Shown in pieces: positions 53,741-62,782 of a stretch of DNA of 64,000 nt. The position numbers and the translations under genes are program-made. Source of the stretch: Gammaproteobacteria bacterium (GTDB taxonomy: Bacteria > Pseudomonadota > Gammaproteobacteria > Pseudomonadales > Azotimanducaceae); contig JAPOYV010000022.1 in assembly GCA_026706385.1 (NCBI GenBank), positions 62,001 to 126,000 on the forward strand, in the 5' to 3' direction. Each line of letters begins with the position of its first letter. The first letter of the stretch is position 1. The notes under the pieces were generated by a model. It searched no databases, was not told the origin of the DNA, and saw nothing but the letters and a program-made list of their open reading frames with translations.

Positions 53741-54694
53741 ATGCCGCTCGGCGGAACCGCACATCGCGAGCAGAGCGCTTCCACCGTTCTCGCCGACGTA
53801 GATCGCTACCTCGAGCACCTCCGCGTGGAGCGCCGGTCGTCGCCGAATACCCTCGCCGCCTACGCGCGCGACCTGAAGCGATTCGCCGAGGAGGCCGGCG
53901 AGACCCCGAGTTCCGCGATCGGCACGGCGGACATCCGCCGGTTTGCCGCACGCCTGCACGCACGAGGTCTGTCGCCCCGGTCCATCGCCCGGCACCTGTC
54001 GAGCGTCCGCGGTCTATTCGCGTTCCTCGTGGGACGGGGCGACGTCGGCGCCAATCCCGCGAGCGGGGTCCGCGCGCCGAAAGTCCGGCCACGCCTACCG
54101 AAGACCCTGGACGTCGACCAGACGGCGACCCTGTTCACGAGCACTGCCGCCACTCCCATCGAGCTCCGCGACCGGGCCGTCGCGGAGCTGTTCTACAGCT
54201 CGGGACTCCGCCTATCCGAACTGGTCGGCATGGATGTCCGCGACCTGGATCTGGCCAACGGCTTCGCCACGGTGACCGGCAAGGGCCGCAAGGTACGGAT
54301 CGTCCCGGTGGGGAGCGCAGCCAGGCTCGCGATCGAGGCTTGGCTGGCCACCCGAGTCTCCCTTCGCGGCGACGAGCCGCTGTTCACCAATCGTCAAGGA
54401 ACGCGCCTGTCCGCGCGCAACGTGCAGTTGCGCCTGAAGCGTCTCGGTCGAGCGACGTCCGGCAACGACGCGGTGCATCCGCATATGCTGCGCCACAGTT
54501 TCGCGAGCCACCTGTTGGAGTCCAGCGGCGACCTGCGGGCCGTCCAGGAACTGCTCGGCCATGCGAACATCTCGACGACGCAGATCTACACCCACCTGGA
54601 CTTCCAGCACCTGGCCAAGGTCTACGACGACGCGCACCCCCGCGCACGGACCGACGGCAAGACGGAAACGGAGGGTGAGGACGGCGCGGCGTGA
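53741..54694 (+). CDS. xerC: Tyrosine recombinase XerC
   Basis: This 317-residue site-specific recombinase resolves chromosome dimers at dif together with XerD. The N-terminal SAM-like domain holds ERRSSPNTLAAYARDLKRF. The catalytic residues are Arg in SSGLRLSELVG, Lys in GKGRKVR, His-x-x-Arg in HMLRHSFASHLL, His in LLGHANISTT and the nucleophile Tyr in QIYTHLDFQHL. The length and the dapF-DUF484-xerC-yigB order mark the housekeeping enzyme, not a mobile-element integrase. Confidence 0.95.
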   Translation: MPLGGTAHREQSASTVLADVDRYLEHLRVERRSSPNTLAAYARDLKRFAEEAGETPSSAIGTADIRRFAARLHARGLSPRSIARHLSSVRGLFAFLVGRGDVGANPASGVRAPKVRPRLPKTLDVDQTATLFTSTAATPIELRDRAVAELFYSSGLRLSELVGMDVRDLDLANGFATVTGKGRKVRIVPVGSAARLAIEAWLATRVSLRGDEPLFTNRQGTRLSARNVQLRLKRLGRATSGNDAVHPHMLRHSFASHLLESSGDLRAVQELLGHANISTTQIYTHLDFQHLAKVYDDAHPRARTDGKTETEGEDGAA

Positions 54695-55386
54695 TTCGCC
54701 TCGTCACCTTCGATCTCGACAACACGCTGTGGGCGGTCGACACCGTGATTCGGCGTGCGGAGAGCGCCCTGAACGATTGGCTCGATCAGCGCGTGCCCGA
54801 GTACAACCAGCTCCCCGGGGATTCGCACCGGGTGATCGCCAAGTCCGTTGTGGCTGCGGATCCAGGCATCGTCCACGACATCTCGCGACTACGGGAGACC
54901 GTGTTGCGCGAGACGTTCGAACATTGCGGCTATCAGCCGGCACGGGCCGCACATCTGGCCGCCGGCGCGTTCGCCGAGTTCATGGACTGGCGCCACCGGG
55001 TGCAGTTCTTCCCCGCCGCCGTCGACGTGCTGGCGGAGTTGGCCGAGAGCTACACGCTGGCCGCGCTGACCAATGGCAACGCGAACTTCGAGCGGCTCGG
55101 CCTCGACCGCTACTTCGCGTTCGGTTACTGCGCCGCCGAAGTGGGTGCCAAGAAACCCGATCCCGCCATGTTCGAGCGCGCGATCGCCCACGCGGGCGTG
55201 GACGCCGATGAAGCCGTGCATGTGGGCGATCATGCCGTGGACGACGTTCAGGGCGCCGCCGCGGTCGGTATGGCCACCATCTGGGTCAACCTCTTCGGTG
55301 CCGACGACAGTCCTCCCGCTACCGCCACCGTGACCCGGCTCGAGGACGTGCCGCGCGCGGTGGCCCGGCTATCGGAGCAACGCTAA
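54691..55386 (+). CDS. yigB: HAD-family hydrolase, YigB type
   Basis: This 231-residue phosphatase has the HAD motifs TFDLDNTLW (nucleophile Asp), ALTNGN, KKPDPAMF with the conserved Lys, and HVGDHAVDDVQGA. E. coli YigB acts on FMN and on the riboflavin precursor 5-amino-6-(5-phospho-D-ribitylamino)uracil, which is likely here too. The GTG at 54691 overlaps the xerC stop. It ends the argH-to-yigB operon. Confidence 0.88.
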   Translation: MIRLVTFDLDNTLWAVDTVIRRAESALNDWLDQRVPEYNQLPGDSHRVIAKSVVAADPGIVHDISRLRETVLRETFEHCGYQPARAAHLAAGAFAEFMDWRHRVQFFPAAVDVLAELAESYTLAALTNGNANFERLGLDRYFAFGYCAAEVGAKKPDPAMFERAIAHAGVDADEAVHVGDHAVDDVQGAAAVGMATIWVNLFGADDSPPATATVTRLEDVPRAVARLSEQR

Positions 55387-55402
55387 GCGGGCGACCCGGG
55401 AA

Positions 55403-55434
55403 ATGTCCTACGGGTTTGCGGGTCGATGTCCTAC
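55403..55434 (+). repeat. Direct repeat of ATGTCCTAC before the Rpn-like fragment
   Basis: ATGTCCTAC occurs at 55403-55411 and again at 55426-55434. It lies in the gap after yigB, just before a truncated gene. It may be a remnant of a mobile-element end; with two short copies this could also be chance. Confidence 0.4.
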
Positions 55435-55517
55435 ACGACATCGAGATTTTTGCCCTGTTTCTCAAGGTATCGCGCGGCCTACGGTTTCCACGAGCAAACC
55501 GCTTCGAGGAACCGTCG

Positions 55518-55934
55518 ATGTCACACCCTTACGTGCCGCTGTTCGCCCACGCCCGCATGGTCGAAGACCTGCTCCGCGGTTTCATCTTCAAGGACCGGCC
55601 GGAGCTCGAGCACTTGGACTTTGACGGCATGACCCAGGTGCCCGACGACTGGGTGCCTGACGGGCCGCGCTACGCGGACATCACCTGGTGCATCCCGTTT
55701 CGCCCGCACGAACCGGAGTCCCAGGCGACGCATCTGCTGCTACTGCTGAAGTTCGAGTCGACCGTCGTGCCGGACATGGGACAGCGCCTAGACCGCCATG
55801 CCGCGTCGCTGTGCCGGGAGGTCAACCGCCGGCGCGCATTCGGCGCGCCCACCAAGCCGCCCCTGGTGACGCCCGTGGTGCTCTACAACGGCGAAGAACC
55901 CTGGCACGCCACGGGCGCGGTCCGCCCGCCTTGA
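55518..55934 (+). pseudogene. Truncated Rpn/YhgA-type nuclease (PD-(D/E)XK) gene
   Basis: The 138-residue product resembles the N-terminal part of the Rpn (YhgA-like, transposase-31) nucleases. It has SHPYVPLFAHARMVEDLLRG, YADITWCIPF, LLLLLKFEST (a likely nuclease core strand) and TPVVLYNGEEPWHA. Family members are about 290-320 residues, but here the frame stops right after GAVRPP, so more than half is missing. The ATG at 55518 has GAGGA about seven bases upstream. The following 150 bases contain no continuation that I can recognise. Rpn proteins are linked to recombination, horizontal transfer and phage defence; this copy is probably dead or a domain fragment. Confidence 0.65.
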
Positions 55935-56083
55935 GGCGGCATCCCCAACGGCTCGTTTCATTCGCGGCGTCAGCGTGGTAACAATCCGCCCTGCTCCGCC
56001 AAGCGGGATCGCACCATCGAGACACCCGAAACCCGCGGTTCGGAAGTTGGGCCGCGTTCTACGGACGTTGGCGGCAAGCAACG

Positions 56084-57322
56084 GTGAAACCCCGTTCGCC
56101 CTGGTGGCTGATCGCCGGCGTCTTCGTCGTCCTGGCCATGTCCTCCGGATTCGGCTTCCACAACCTGTCCGTGTACATGAACGCCCTGGTGGCCGAACGG
56201 TCCTTCTCGGTCGCCGACATCTCGGCGGCGGTGGCGCTGCTGTTCATCGTGAGCGGCATTGCAAGCGTCGTCGTCGGTCGCCTGATCGAGCGCCACGATG
56301 TCCGCTTGGTCATGGTGGCGGGCGCGATCGTCGGCGCGGCGGCGCTCGCCTCGATCGGTGCGGCCAGCGAAGTCTGGCAGGTCTGGGTCCTTTACGCCGT
56401 GTTCGGCGTCGGCAACAGCGGCGTCTCCCTGGTGCCGGCCACCACTGTCGTCACCCGCTGGTTCCCGGGCGCGAACCGGTCCATTGCCATGTCCATCGCG
56501 TCCACCGGGCTTTCCGCGGGCGGTGTTCTTCTAGCGCCCGCCTCCGCCCAGGTCATTCACTTCTTCGGCGTTGCGACCGCGATGCCCTGGTTTGCGCTCG
56601 TGTACTTGGCGGCGATCGCGCCGACGGCGTTGCTACTCGTGCGTTCCTGGCCGCCAGGACGCTCGACCGCGGGCACGTCACCGCCGCGAGATATGGGCGG
56701 CGATCTCTCCAGCCGCTTTTTCATCGGCGCGACGGTCGCCTACGTTGCCCTGATGGCGGCGCAGGTGGGCGGCATCGCCCACCTGTTCAACCACGTGGCA
56801 ACAGTCACCGATCACATCGTCGGATCCACCGCAGTGTCCTTGCTCGCCCTGGTGAGCATCTTCGGTCGGCTATTGGGCGGCTTCCTGCTGGCCGCCGGAT
56901 TCCCCATCCGCGTTCTCACCGCGGTCAGCCTTGCCATTCAGGGGTTGGGCCTCGGCGTGCTCGGATACGCCGAGACACCGACGACTTCCCTGCTCGGCAC
57001 CGCGGTCTTCGGGTTGAGCGTCGGCAACCTGCTCATGCTGCAACCGCTGCTACTCGTCCAGGCGTTCGGCGTCCAGCACTACCCGCGACTGTTCGCCGTA
57101 TCGCACGCCTGCTCCACCGTCGGCGTTGCCGGCGGCCCTCTGGCGATGGGCATCATCCACGACGCGTCAAGCTACGCGGGTTCCTTCGGTACCGCCGCGG
57201 TCGCGTCCGCCGCGGCGCTGGTTGTGTTCATTGCCGCCGGCGCACTGCCGCGAGCCCCGGAGGCGGTCGCCGACCGCCCGCGCCCGTCGGAGTACCGACG
57301 GGGTCCTATTCGTCGGCGATAG
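56084..57322 (+). CDS. MFS transporter
   Basis: This 412-residue protein has twelve predicted membrane helices and the major-facilitator pattern. The loop between helices 2 and 3 reads GRLIERHDVRLVM, a form of the conserved MFS motif A. GFGFHNLSVYMNALVAER and LYAVFGVGNSGVSLVPATT resemble the oxalate/formate and monocarboxylate porter groups. The start is GTG at 56084. It is a single gene, and its last 17 bases overlap the end of the convergent serine hydrolase gene. The substrate cannot be told from sequence; a small carboxylate is a guess. Confidence 0.85.
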   Translation: MKPRSPWWLIAGVFVVLAMSSGFGFHNLSVYMNALVAERSFSVADISAAVALLFIVSGIASVVVGRLIERHDVRLVMVAGAIVGAAALASIGAASEVWQVWVLYAVFGVGNSGVSLVPATTVVTRWFPGANRSIAMSIASTGLSAGGVLLAPASAQVIHFFGVATAMPWFALVYLAAIAPTALLLVRSWPPGRSTAGTSPPRDMGGDLSSRFFIGATVAYVALMAAQVGGIAHLFNHVATVTDHIVGSTAVSLLALVSIFGRLLGGFLLAAGFPIRVLTAVSLAIQGLGLGVLGYAETPTTSLLGTAVFGLSVGNLLMLQPLLLVQAFGVQHYPRLFAVSHACSTVGVAGGPLAMGIIHDASSYAGSFGTAAVASAAALVVFIAAGALPRAPEAVADRPRPSEYRRGPIRRR

Positions 57323-58592
57323 CCTCATAGAGCAGTCGCTTGCTAGCGACCCGCGCCTTGCCGCTGCCAAGGCCACCGAAGTTCTGGATCATGCCGACGA
57401 TGAAGACGTCCTGGACGGGGTTGATGCCGAACCACGTTCCCGCGATCCCGTACCACCAGTACTCGCCCTTGGCCAACGCGTGGTCGGTCGTACCGTCCGG
57501 CTCTTCGACGATCGAGAAATCGATGCCGAACGTGTTGCCCGGCGTCGCCACGCGCGGACTGATGAACGCGATGTGGTCGGGCAGTTGATTGGTGTGCATC
57601 AGGGCCACGGTCTCGGGCTTGAGGATGCGCGCGCCCGCGAACTCGCCGCCGTTGAGGAGCATCTGGCAGAACCGCGCATAGTCCAGCGCCGTCGACACCA
57701 ATCCACCGCCGCCGGAGAGGAAATTGGGCTTCGTCAGGTACTCCGACGGCATCGGCACCAGCTCGCCGGCTGGCGTTTGCCGATAGAGCGATGCCAATCG
57801 GCCGGCCTTTTCGGGCGGCACCCAGAAGGCCGTGTCCACCATCCCCAGGGGTTCGAAGATCCGCTCGCGCAACACCTCGTCGAACGGCTTGCCGGCGAGC
57901 ACCTCGACCAGGTAACCCTGCACGTCCACAGCCACGCTGTAGTGCCAAGCGCTGCCGGGCTGCTGGCGCAGGGGAATGGCACCGAGCTTGACCACCATGT
58001 CCTTGAGCGTCGAGTCGCGGTTGAGGATGTCGGCTTGCTGGTAGAGCGTGTCGACCTGGGACCGGGAGAAGAATCCGTAGGTCAGACCGCCGGTGTGGCT
58101 GACCAGTTCGCGGATGGTCATCTCGTGATCGGCATCGACGACGACCGGCTGCCCCTCCGGCCCGTCGTCGGCGGCGACTTGCAGTCCTTTGAATTCCGGG
58201 ATGAACTTGGCGACGGGATCGTCCAGCGTGAACGCGCCCTCGTCGTAGAAGGTCATCAGCGCGACGCCGGCGACCGGCTTGGTCATCGAGTAGATGCGGA
58301 AGATCGTGTCCTCGGACATCGGCGCATCCTGGTCCCGATCCTGCTTGCCGACGCTTGAGAAATGCGCGATTTTGCCGTGCCGGGCGACCAGCGTGACCGC
58401 GCCGACGAGTTCTCCCTCGTCGACCATCGTCTGCATCAGCGCGTCGATCTTGGCGAGCCCCGCCTCGCTCAAGCCGACATCGGCCGGGGCGGCGCGGGCG
58501 AGGCCATCCTCCTGGGCCTCGGCGGCGCAAACGGGGAGCAGGACAACGACGGCAAGAAGCGCCGCGAGGGTTCGAATCGGGGAGTGGTTCAT
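57306..58592 (-). CDS. Serine hydrolase of the beta-lactamase (class C-like) family
   Basis: This 428-residue exported protein has a signal peptide (LAALLAVVVLLPVCAAEA) and the penicillin-binding fold. The nucleophile serine is in the SxxK motif YSMTKPVAG, the second motif is YSV in WHYSVAVDVQ, and a conserved late region reads YGIAGTWFGINP. Such proteins are esterases, D-aminopeptidases or transesterases as often as true beta-lactamases, so resistance should not be assumed. It ends within the MFS gene on the opposite strand and starts just before a pair of palindromes. Confidence 0.88.
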   Translation of the reverse strand: MNHSPIRTLAALLAVVVLLPVCAAEAQEDGLARAAPADVGLSEAGLAKIDALMQTMVDEGELVGAVTLVARHGKIAHFSSVGKQDRDQDAPMSEDTIFRIYSMTKPVAGVALMTFYDEGAFTLDDPVAKFIPEFKGLQVAADDGPEGQPVVVDADHEMTIRELVSHTGGLTYGFFSRSQVDTLYQQADILNRDSTLKDMVVKLGAIPLRQQPGSAWHYSVAVDVQGYLVEVLAGKPFDEVLRERIFEPLGMVDTAFWVPPEKAGRLASLYRQTPAGELVPMPSEYLTKPNFLSGGGGLVSTALDYARFCQMLLNGGEFAGARILKPETVALMHTNQLPDHIAFISPRVATPGNTFGIDFSIVEEPDGTTDHALAKGEYWWYGIAGTWFGINPVQDVFIVGMIQNFGGLGSGKARVASKRLLYEAIADE

Positions 58593-58651
58593 CAGCCTTC
58601 CTCTCTATGTGGCTTCCCTTTGAAAAACGTATGTTGCCTTGGGGCGGAAGG

Positions 58652-58695
58652 GAGAATTCGCGTAGCGAATTCTCTGGCGACCGCGAAGCGGTCGC
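58652..58695. repeat. Two tandem perfect palindromes (REP-like)
   Basis: GAGAATTCGC-GTA-GCGAATTCTC (58652-58674) forms a perfect 10-bp stem with a three-base loop. Two bases later GCGACCGC-GAA-GCGGTCGC (58677-58695) forms an 8-bp stem. Neither is followed by a T-run on either strand. They lie between the DUF255 gene end and the serine hydrolase start, both on the minus strand. The paired layout resembles bacterial interspersed palindromes; no second copy was seen in this window. Confidence 0.65.
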
Positions 58696-58698
58696 GTT

Positions 58699-60759
58699 TC
58701 AGCCCACCGCGCGTTTGAATTCCTCGAAGTCCGTGATCGGCGTCGAGCACGTCAGCCCGCTGCAGAAGAATGCCGAGACCCGCGCCTGGGTGTCGGCGGA
58801 GACGAGCCGCGGCAGGTAGTTCGGCACCAGCGTGCAGTCGTAGGGGATGGCATAAACCGCGCGCGATGGGCGATAGCCGGCCCGGGCGGCGGCGAGCCAC
58901 GGTTCGAGATCCGCAGCCGGGCCGCGAACGATCAGCAGTTCCGGCGGGTAGACGGCACCTTCCAATGCGGTCAGCAGCGAACAGTGGCCGGCCGGATGCT
59001 GCTCGACGAAGCCGCGCGCCCAGGCGAGCGTCTGGTCCACGGCTTCCAGGTAGCGGTGCTCGCCCGTCAAGTGGCCAAGGGCCGCCAGCGCACATGCGGC
59101 AGCGCCATTGCCCGGCGGCAGCGCATCGTCCGCGGTGGGCTTCGGCCGGTGGATCAAGCGTTCGTGGTCGTGGGCGGTGAAGAAGAAGCCTCCGGATTCG
59201 CGGTCGTGGAAACGGCTCAGCAGTTCATCGCCCAGGAACGTCGCGAACATCAGATCGGCATCGCGCCAACGTGCGCCGAGCAGCGACAACAGTCCTTGCA
59301 GCATGTTCGCGTAGTCGTCGAGGTAGCCCGGGTACTTCGCGACGCCGTCCTTCCAAGTCGCGTACAGGCGACCATCCTCGACCATGTGCGAGCGGACGAA
59401 GTCGGCCGCACGGGTCGCGGATTCGACCCACGTCGCTTCTCCGAGGCGGACTCCAGCCTTGGCCATGCCGTGGATCGCCAAGCCGTTCCAGCCGCTCAGC
59501 ACCTTGTCGTCCTTGCCCGGCGGGATGCGCCCGCTGCGCGCATCGAAGAGCTTCGCCCTAGCGCGCGAGAGCAAGGTGTTGGCAGCGTCGGGCTCCAGGT
59601 AGAGACGTTCGATCACCGCCGCCCACGCATCGCGCCGGTAGAGGTTCCACTTGCCTTCGAAGTTCGCGGGCTTGTCGAGACCGTACAGGGTCTCGACCAC
59701 GAGGTACTCGTCCTCACTCAGCAGGCGCCTGACCTGATCGCGCCGCCACACGTAGTATTTGCCTTCCTGGCCCTCGCTGTCCGCGTCCAGGGCGGTGAAG
59801 TAGCCGCCCTCGGGATGCTGCATCTCGCGCATCAGCCAGGCCGCCGTTTCGCGCACGGTGCCAGTGAACAGCGGATCCGGTGCCAGTGCCAGTACATCGG
59901 CATACAGCGCCAGCAGAACGCCGTTGTCGCAGAGCATCTTCTCGAAGTGCGGGATGGCCCAGCGCCGGTCTGTCGCGTAGCGGCAGAAGCCACCCCCGAT
60001 GTGGTCGTAGATGCCGCCGCGCGCCATTTTCGTCAGCGTCGTCGTCACCATGTTGAGCGCTTCGCGGTCGGGCTTGCGCGACGTATCCGCGCGCGCGTGT
60101 CCCCAGTGTCGCAGCAGGCGGTCCAATGCCGCCGGCATCGGAAACTTCGGGGCCGAGCCGAATCCGCCCTCCACCTTGTCGAATTGGCGTTCGAGTTCCT
60201 CGCGCGCCGTTCGCAGCAGCGTTCGATCATCGGCCTCGCTGTCGCGCTTCTGACCCTCGAGTTCCTTGAGGACACGGGTGAGCTGCTCGCCCTGGCTGCC
60301 GAGATCCTCCCGCTTCGCGTGAAAGGCCTCGGCGATTCGCCGCAAGAGGTCCGTGAATCCCGGCAGACCGTAGCGGGGGTTGCGCGGGAAGTACGTCCCC
60401 GTGAAGAAAGGCAGCATCGTCTGCGGATCGAGGAAGGCGGTCAGCGGCCATCCGCCGGCATTGCGGTTCAGCAACTGATGCGCAAGCTGATAGATGCGGT
60501 CGAGGTCCGGACGCTCCTCCCGATCCACCTTGATGTTCACGAAACGCTCGTTCATGACCTCGGCCGTTGCCGGATCCTCGAACGACTCGTGGGCCATGAC
60601 GTGGCACCAATGGCACGACGAGTAGCCGATCGAAAGCAGAATGGGCCGGTCGTCGCTGCGGGCAACGTCGAGCGCCTCCGCGCACCATGGAAACCAGTCC
60701 ACCGGGTTGTCCGCGTGTTGCCGGAGGTAGGGGCTGGTCTCGTCACCGAGCCGATTCAT
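58699..60759 (-). CDS. DUF255 thioredoxin-domain protein (YyaL/SSP411 family)
   Basis: This 686-residue protein has an N-terminal thioredoxin-like domain, starting [20 protein letters not shown] and carrying the CxxC in [17 protein letters not shown] long six-hairpin-glycosidase-like region follows ([41 protein letters not shown]). The family is widespread and conserved from bacteria to animals, with no settled function. The ATG at 60759 gives the standard start; the longer open frame upstream runs through the 18-bp tandem repeats and is not family-like. It is divergent from the CoA-transferase gene at 60981. Confidence 0.9.
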   Translation of the reverse strand: MNRLGDETSPYLRQHADNPVDWFPWCAEALDVARSDDRPILLSIGYSSCHWCHVMAHESFEDPATAEVMNERFVNIKVDREERPDLDRIYQLAHQLLNRNAGGWPLTAFLDPQTMLPFFTGTYFPRNPRYGLPGFTDLLRRIAEAFHAKREDLGSQGEQLTRVLKELEGQKRDSEADDRTLLRTAREELERQFDKVEGGFGSAPKFPMPAALDRLLRHWGHARADTSRKPDREALNMVTTTLTKMARGGIYDHIGGGFCRYATDRRWAIPHFEKMLCDNGVLLALYADVLALAPDPLFTGTVRETAAWLMREMQHPEGGYFTALDADSEGQEGKYYVWRRDQVRRLLSEDEYLVVETLYGLDKPANFEGKWNLYRRDAWAAVIERLYLEPDAANTLLSRARAKLFDARSGRIPPGKDDKVLSGWNGLAIHGMAKAGVRLGEATWVESATRAADFVRSHMVEDGRLYATWKDGVAKYPGYLDDYANMLQGLLSLLGARWRDADLMFATFLGDELLSRFHDRESGGFFFTAHDHERLIHRPKPTADDALPPGNGAAACALAALGHLTGEHRYLEAVDQTLAWARGFVEQHPAGHCSLLTALEGAVYPPELLIVRGPAADLEPWLAAARAGYRPSRAVYAIPYDCTLVPNYLPRLVSADTQARVSAFFCSGLTCSTPITDFEEFKRAVG

Positions 60760-60870
60760 GCCGTCGATTCGCCGAAGTGTTAGAAGGCCGTGCCGATGAT
60801 ACGACCATCGCGTAGCCGACGTGCCGCCGGAAACCCGGGCGAGAACGCGCCGCATTCTCCACCGCGTCGA

Positions 60871-60942
60871 AAAGCGACGCGCCGACGCAAAGCGACGCGC
60901 CAACGCAAAGCGACGCGCCGACGCAAAGCGACGCGCCGACGC
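60871..60942. repeat. Four tandem copies of an 18-bp repeat
   Basis: The unit AAAGCGACGCGCCGACGC occurs four times head to tail (60871-60888, 60889-60906, 60907-60924, 60925-60942). Only the second copy has one changed base (CCAACGC). The array lies between two divergent genes, 38 bases from the CoA-transferase start. It may affect promoter spacing or be a replication-slippage product. Confidence 0.9.
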
Positions 60943-60980
60943 GCGTAAACTGCCGACGCATTGATCGCACGGAGATTCCA

Positions 60981-62252
60981 ATGTCCGGACCCTTGAGCGG
61001 CTTGCGTGTCGTGGAGCTTGCGACCGCGATCCAGGGACCGGCCGTCGGCCTGCACTTCGCCAACATGGGTGCCGACGTGGTCAAGGTCGAACCGCCCATG
61101 GGCGATGCCAGCCGCTATCACCGGGGCGTCAACAACACGCTACCCGAGCACACGGATGGCGCGCAGTTCGTGGCCATGAACAAGGGCAAGCGGTCGGTGG
61201 TCCTCGATCTGCACGCCGAGCCGGGCCCGCAGGTGATGCATGCGCTGCTCGCGACCGCGGACGTGTTCTTGAGCAACTACCGGGCAGCAGCGCTGGCGCG
61301 CATGTCACTCGACCTCGACCAACTGGCCGCCCGTTATCCGCGACTCGTGGTCGGCCACGTCAACGGTTTCGGGCCGCGCGGCCCCGATGCGGCCAAGGCC
61401 ATGCTCGACGGCGCCGCCCAAGCGCGCGGCGGCTTGGCAAGCTTGAGCGGCAACCCTCATGCCACGCCGACACCGCCCGGCGCAGCCGTCGCCGATCACG
61501 CGGGTGCCATGCAATTGGCACTCGGCTGCGTGACGGCATTGGTGACGCGGGCGACCACGGGCCGTGGCCAGGTCGTCAGGACATCGTCGCTGGGCGCGCA
61601 GCTCTGGTTGCAGATGTGGGAACTCCAGCACTCGTTCCTCACCGGGGTGCCGCTGTCCCGGGACGGCGGGCACCACCCCAATATCAAGGCGCCGTACGGC
61701 GTCTACACCACCAGCGACGGGGTGCACATCCTATTCGTCACCGCGATCACCAACGAGGCCTGGAGCGACTTCTGGATCTTCGTCGACCGGCCGGAGGTCA
61801 TCCTCCTCGAAGACTGGGACAGCCCAGGCAAACGCGTCGGCGCGGGAGGGTCCGGCGCCGGCGTCGGGGAAATCCGCGCCTTGGTGCGCGAAGCCTTCGC
61901 GAGCAAGCCCTGGTCCGAATGGGCCGCGTTCCTGAACGCGCAGCCGGGGCTCGTCTGGGAGCGCGTACGCGACCACGGCGATGTCCTGGGCGATCCGCAG
62001 AACGCCGCCAACGACTACGTCGTCGAGATCGAGCTGCCAATGGTCGGCAAGACATCGACCGTCGGCACGCTGATGGACTTCAGCGCGACGCCTACGGACG
62101 CCCCGGCACCGCCGCCGGGCCTCGGGGCGCACACCGGCGAGGTCATGGCCGCCTTGGGGTTCGACGCCGAGGCCATCGCCAAGGTGACCCGACACGCCGC
62201 CGAGACGCGCGACGAGATGCTCGCTGCCCTCCTCGGAGACGACGGACTTTGA
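60981..62252 (+). CDS. Family III CoA-transferase (CaiB/BaiF type), second copy
   Basis: This 423-residue protein shares the family plan with the gene at 13.2 kb. It starts [19 protein letters not shown], then [52 protein letters not shown] and [12 protein letters not shown]. The catalytic aspartate region differs from the first copy ([13 protein letters not shown]), so the two are old paralogues with different acids. The ATG at 60981 has GGAG six bases upstream. Its upstream region holds the 18-bp tandem repeat. The downstream neighbours rppH and ptsP are housekeeping genes, so it is likely its own unit. Confidence 0.88.
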   Translation: MSGPLSGLRVVELATAIQGPAVGLHFANMGADVVKVEPPMGDASRYHRGVNNTLPEHTDGAQFVAMNKGKRSVVLDLHAEPGPQVMHALLATADVFLSNYRAAALARMSLDLDQLAARYPRLVVGHVNGFGPRGPDAAKAMLDGAAQARGGLASLSGNPHATPTPPGAAVADHAGAMQLALGCVTALVTRATTGRGQVVRTSSLGAQLWLQMWELQHSFLTGVPLSRDGGHHPNIKAPYGVYTTSDGVHILFVTAITNEAWSDFWIFVDRPEVILLEDWDSPGKRVGAGGSGAGVGEIRALVREAFASKPWSEWAAFLNAQPGLVWERVRDHGDVLGDPQNAANDYVVEIELPMVGKTSTVGTLMDFSATPTDAPAPPPGLGAHTGEVMAALGFDAEAIAKVTRHAAETRDEMLAALLGDDGL

Positions 62253-62271
62253 GCGCCCCAGATGTGGAACA

Positions 62272-62781
62272 ATGGAGGCGATGGCAGAGCGATCGGACAA
62301 CGTCGACCGCGATGGTTTCCGGCCCAACGTCGGCATCATCGTCCAGAACGACAGCGGGCGATTGCTTTGGGCACGCCGGGTCGGCGGACACGATGCGTGG
62401 CAGTTTCCGCAAGGGGGCATCCTGAAGGGGGAATCCGCAGAGGACGCGTTGTTCCGGGAGTTGTACGAGGAGGTCGGACTTGTCGAAAAGAACGTGGAAA
62501 TACGGGCCAAGACCCGGGGCTGGCTGCGCTACCGACTGCCACGCCACCTCCGTCGCAAGAACTCGACGCCCCGCTTTCTCGGCCAGAAGCAGCGCTGGTT
62601 CCTGCTCCGGCTGGTCGCCGATGACTTGAGCGTGCACGTGAGCCGCTCGCCCCGGCCCGAGTTCGACCGCTGGCGCTGGGTCAGCTACTGGTACCCCGTC
62701 GGCCAAGTGGTGCCGTTCAAGCGCGAGGTGTATCGCCGGGCGCTCAAGGAACTTGCGCCCGCGTTGCAGGTGACGGCTTAG
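62272..62781 (+). CDS. rppH: RNA pyrophosphohydrolase (Nudix)
   Basis: This 169-residue Nudix enzyme removes pyrophosphate from 5'-triphosphate RNA ends, which starts mRNA decay. [16 protein letters not shown] is the family opening, and the Nudix box runs from [20 protein letters not shown] to VGL. RRFL-type basic residues around [13 protein letters not shown] match RppH. ATG at 62272 and ATG at 62281 are both in frame; a GGAGG lies only two bases before the second, so the first is kept with caution. It is followed at once by ptsP, as in E. coli and Pseudomonas. Confidence 0.93.
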   Translation: MEAMAERSDNVDRDGFRPNVGIIVQNDSGRLLWARRVGGHDAWQFPQGGILKGESAEDALFRELYEEVGLVEKNVEIRAKTRGWLRYRLPRHLRRKNSTPRFLGQKQRWFLLRLVADDLSVHVSRSPRPEFDRWRWVSYWYPVGQVVPFKREVYRRALKELAPALQVTA

Positions 62782-62782
62782 G

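Noticed and set aside
53741-54694. A tyrosine recombinase that might mark a genomic island
   Set aside because: Length, motifs and the dapF-DUF484-xerC-yigB order identify housekeeping XerC; no attachment-site repeats were seen.
57306-58592. A beta-lactamase resistance gene
   Set aside because: The SxxK/YxV pattern is shared by esterases and peptidases; there is no regulator or resistance context, so only the broad family is claimed.
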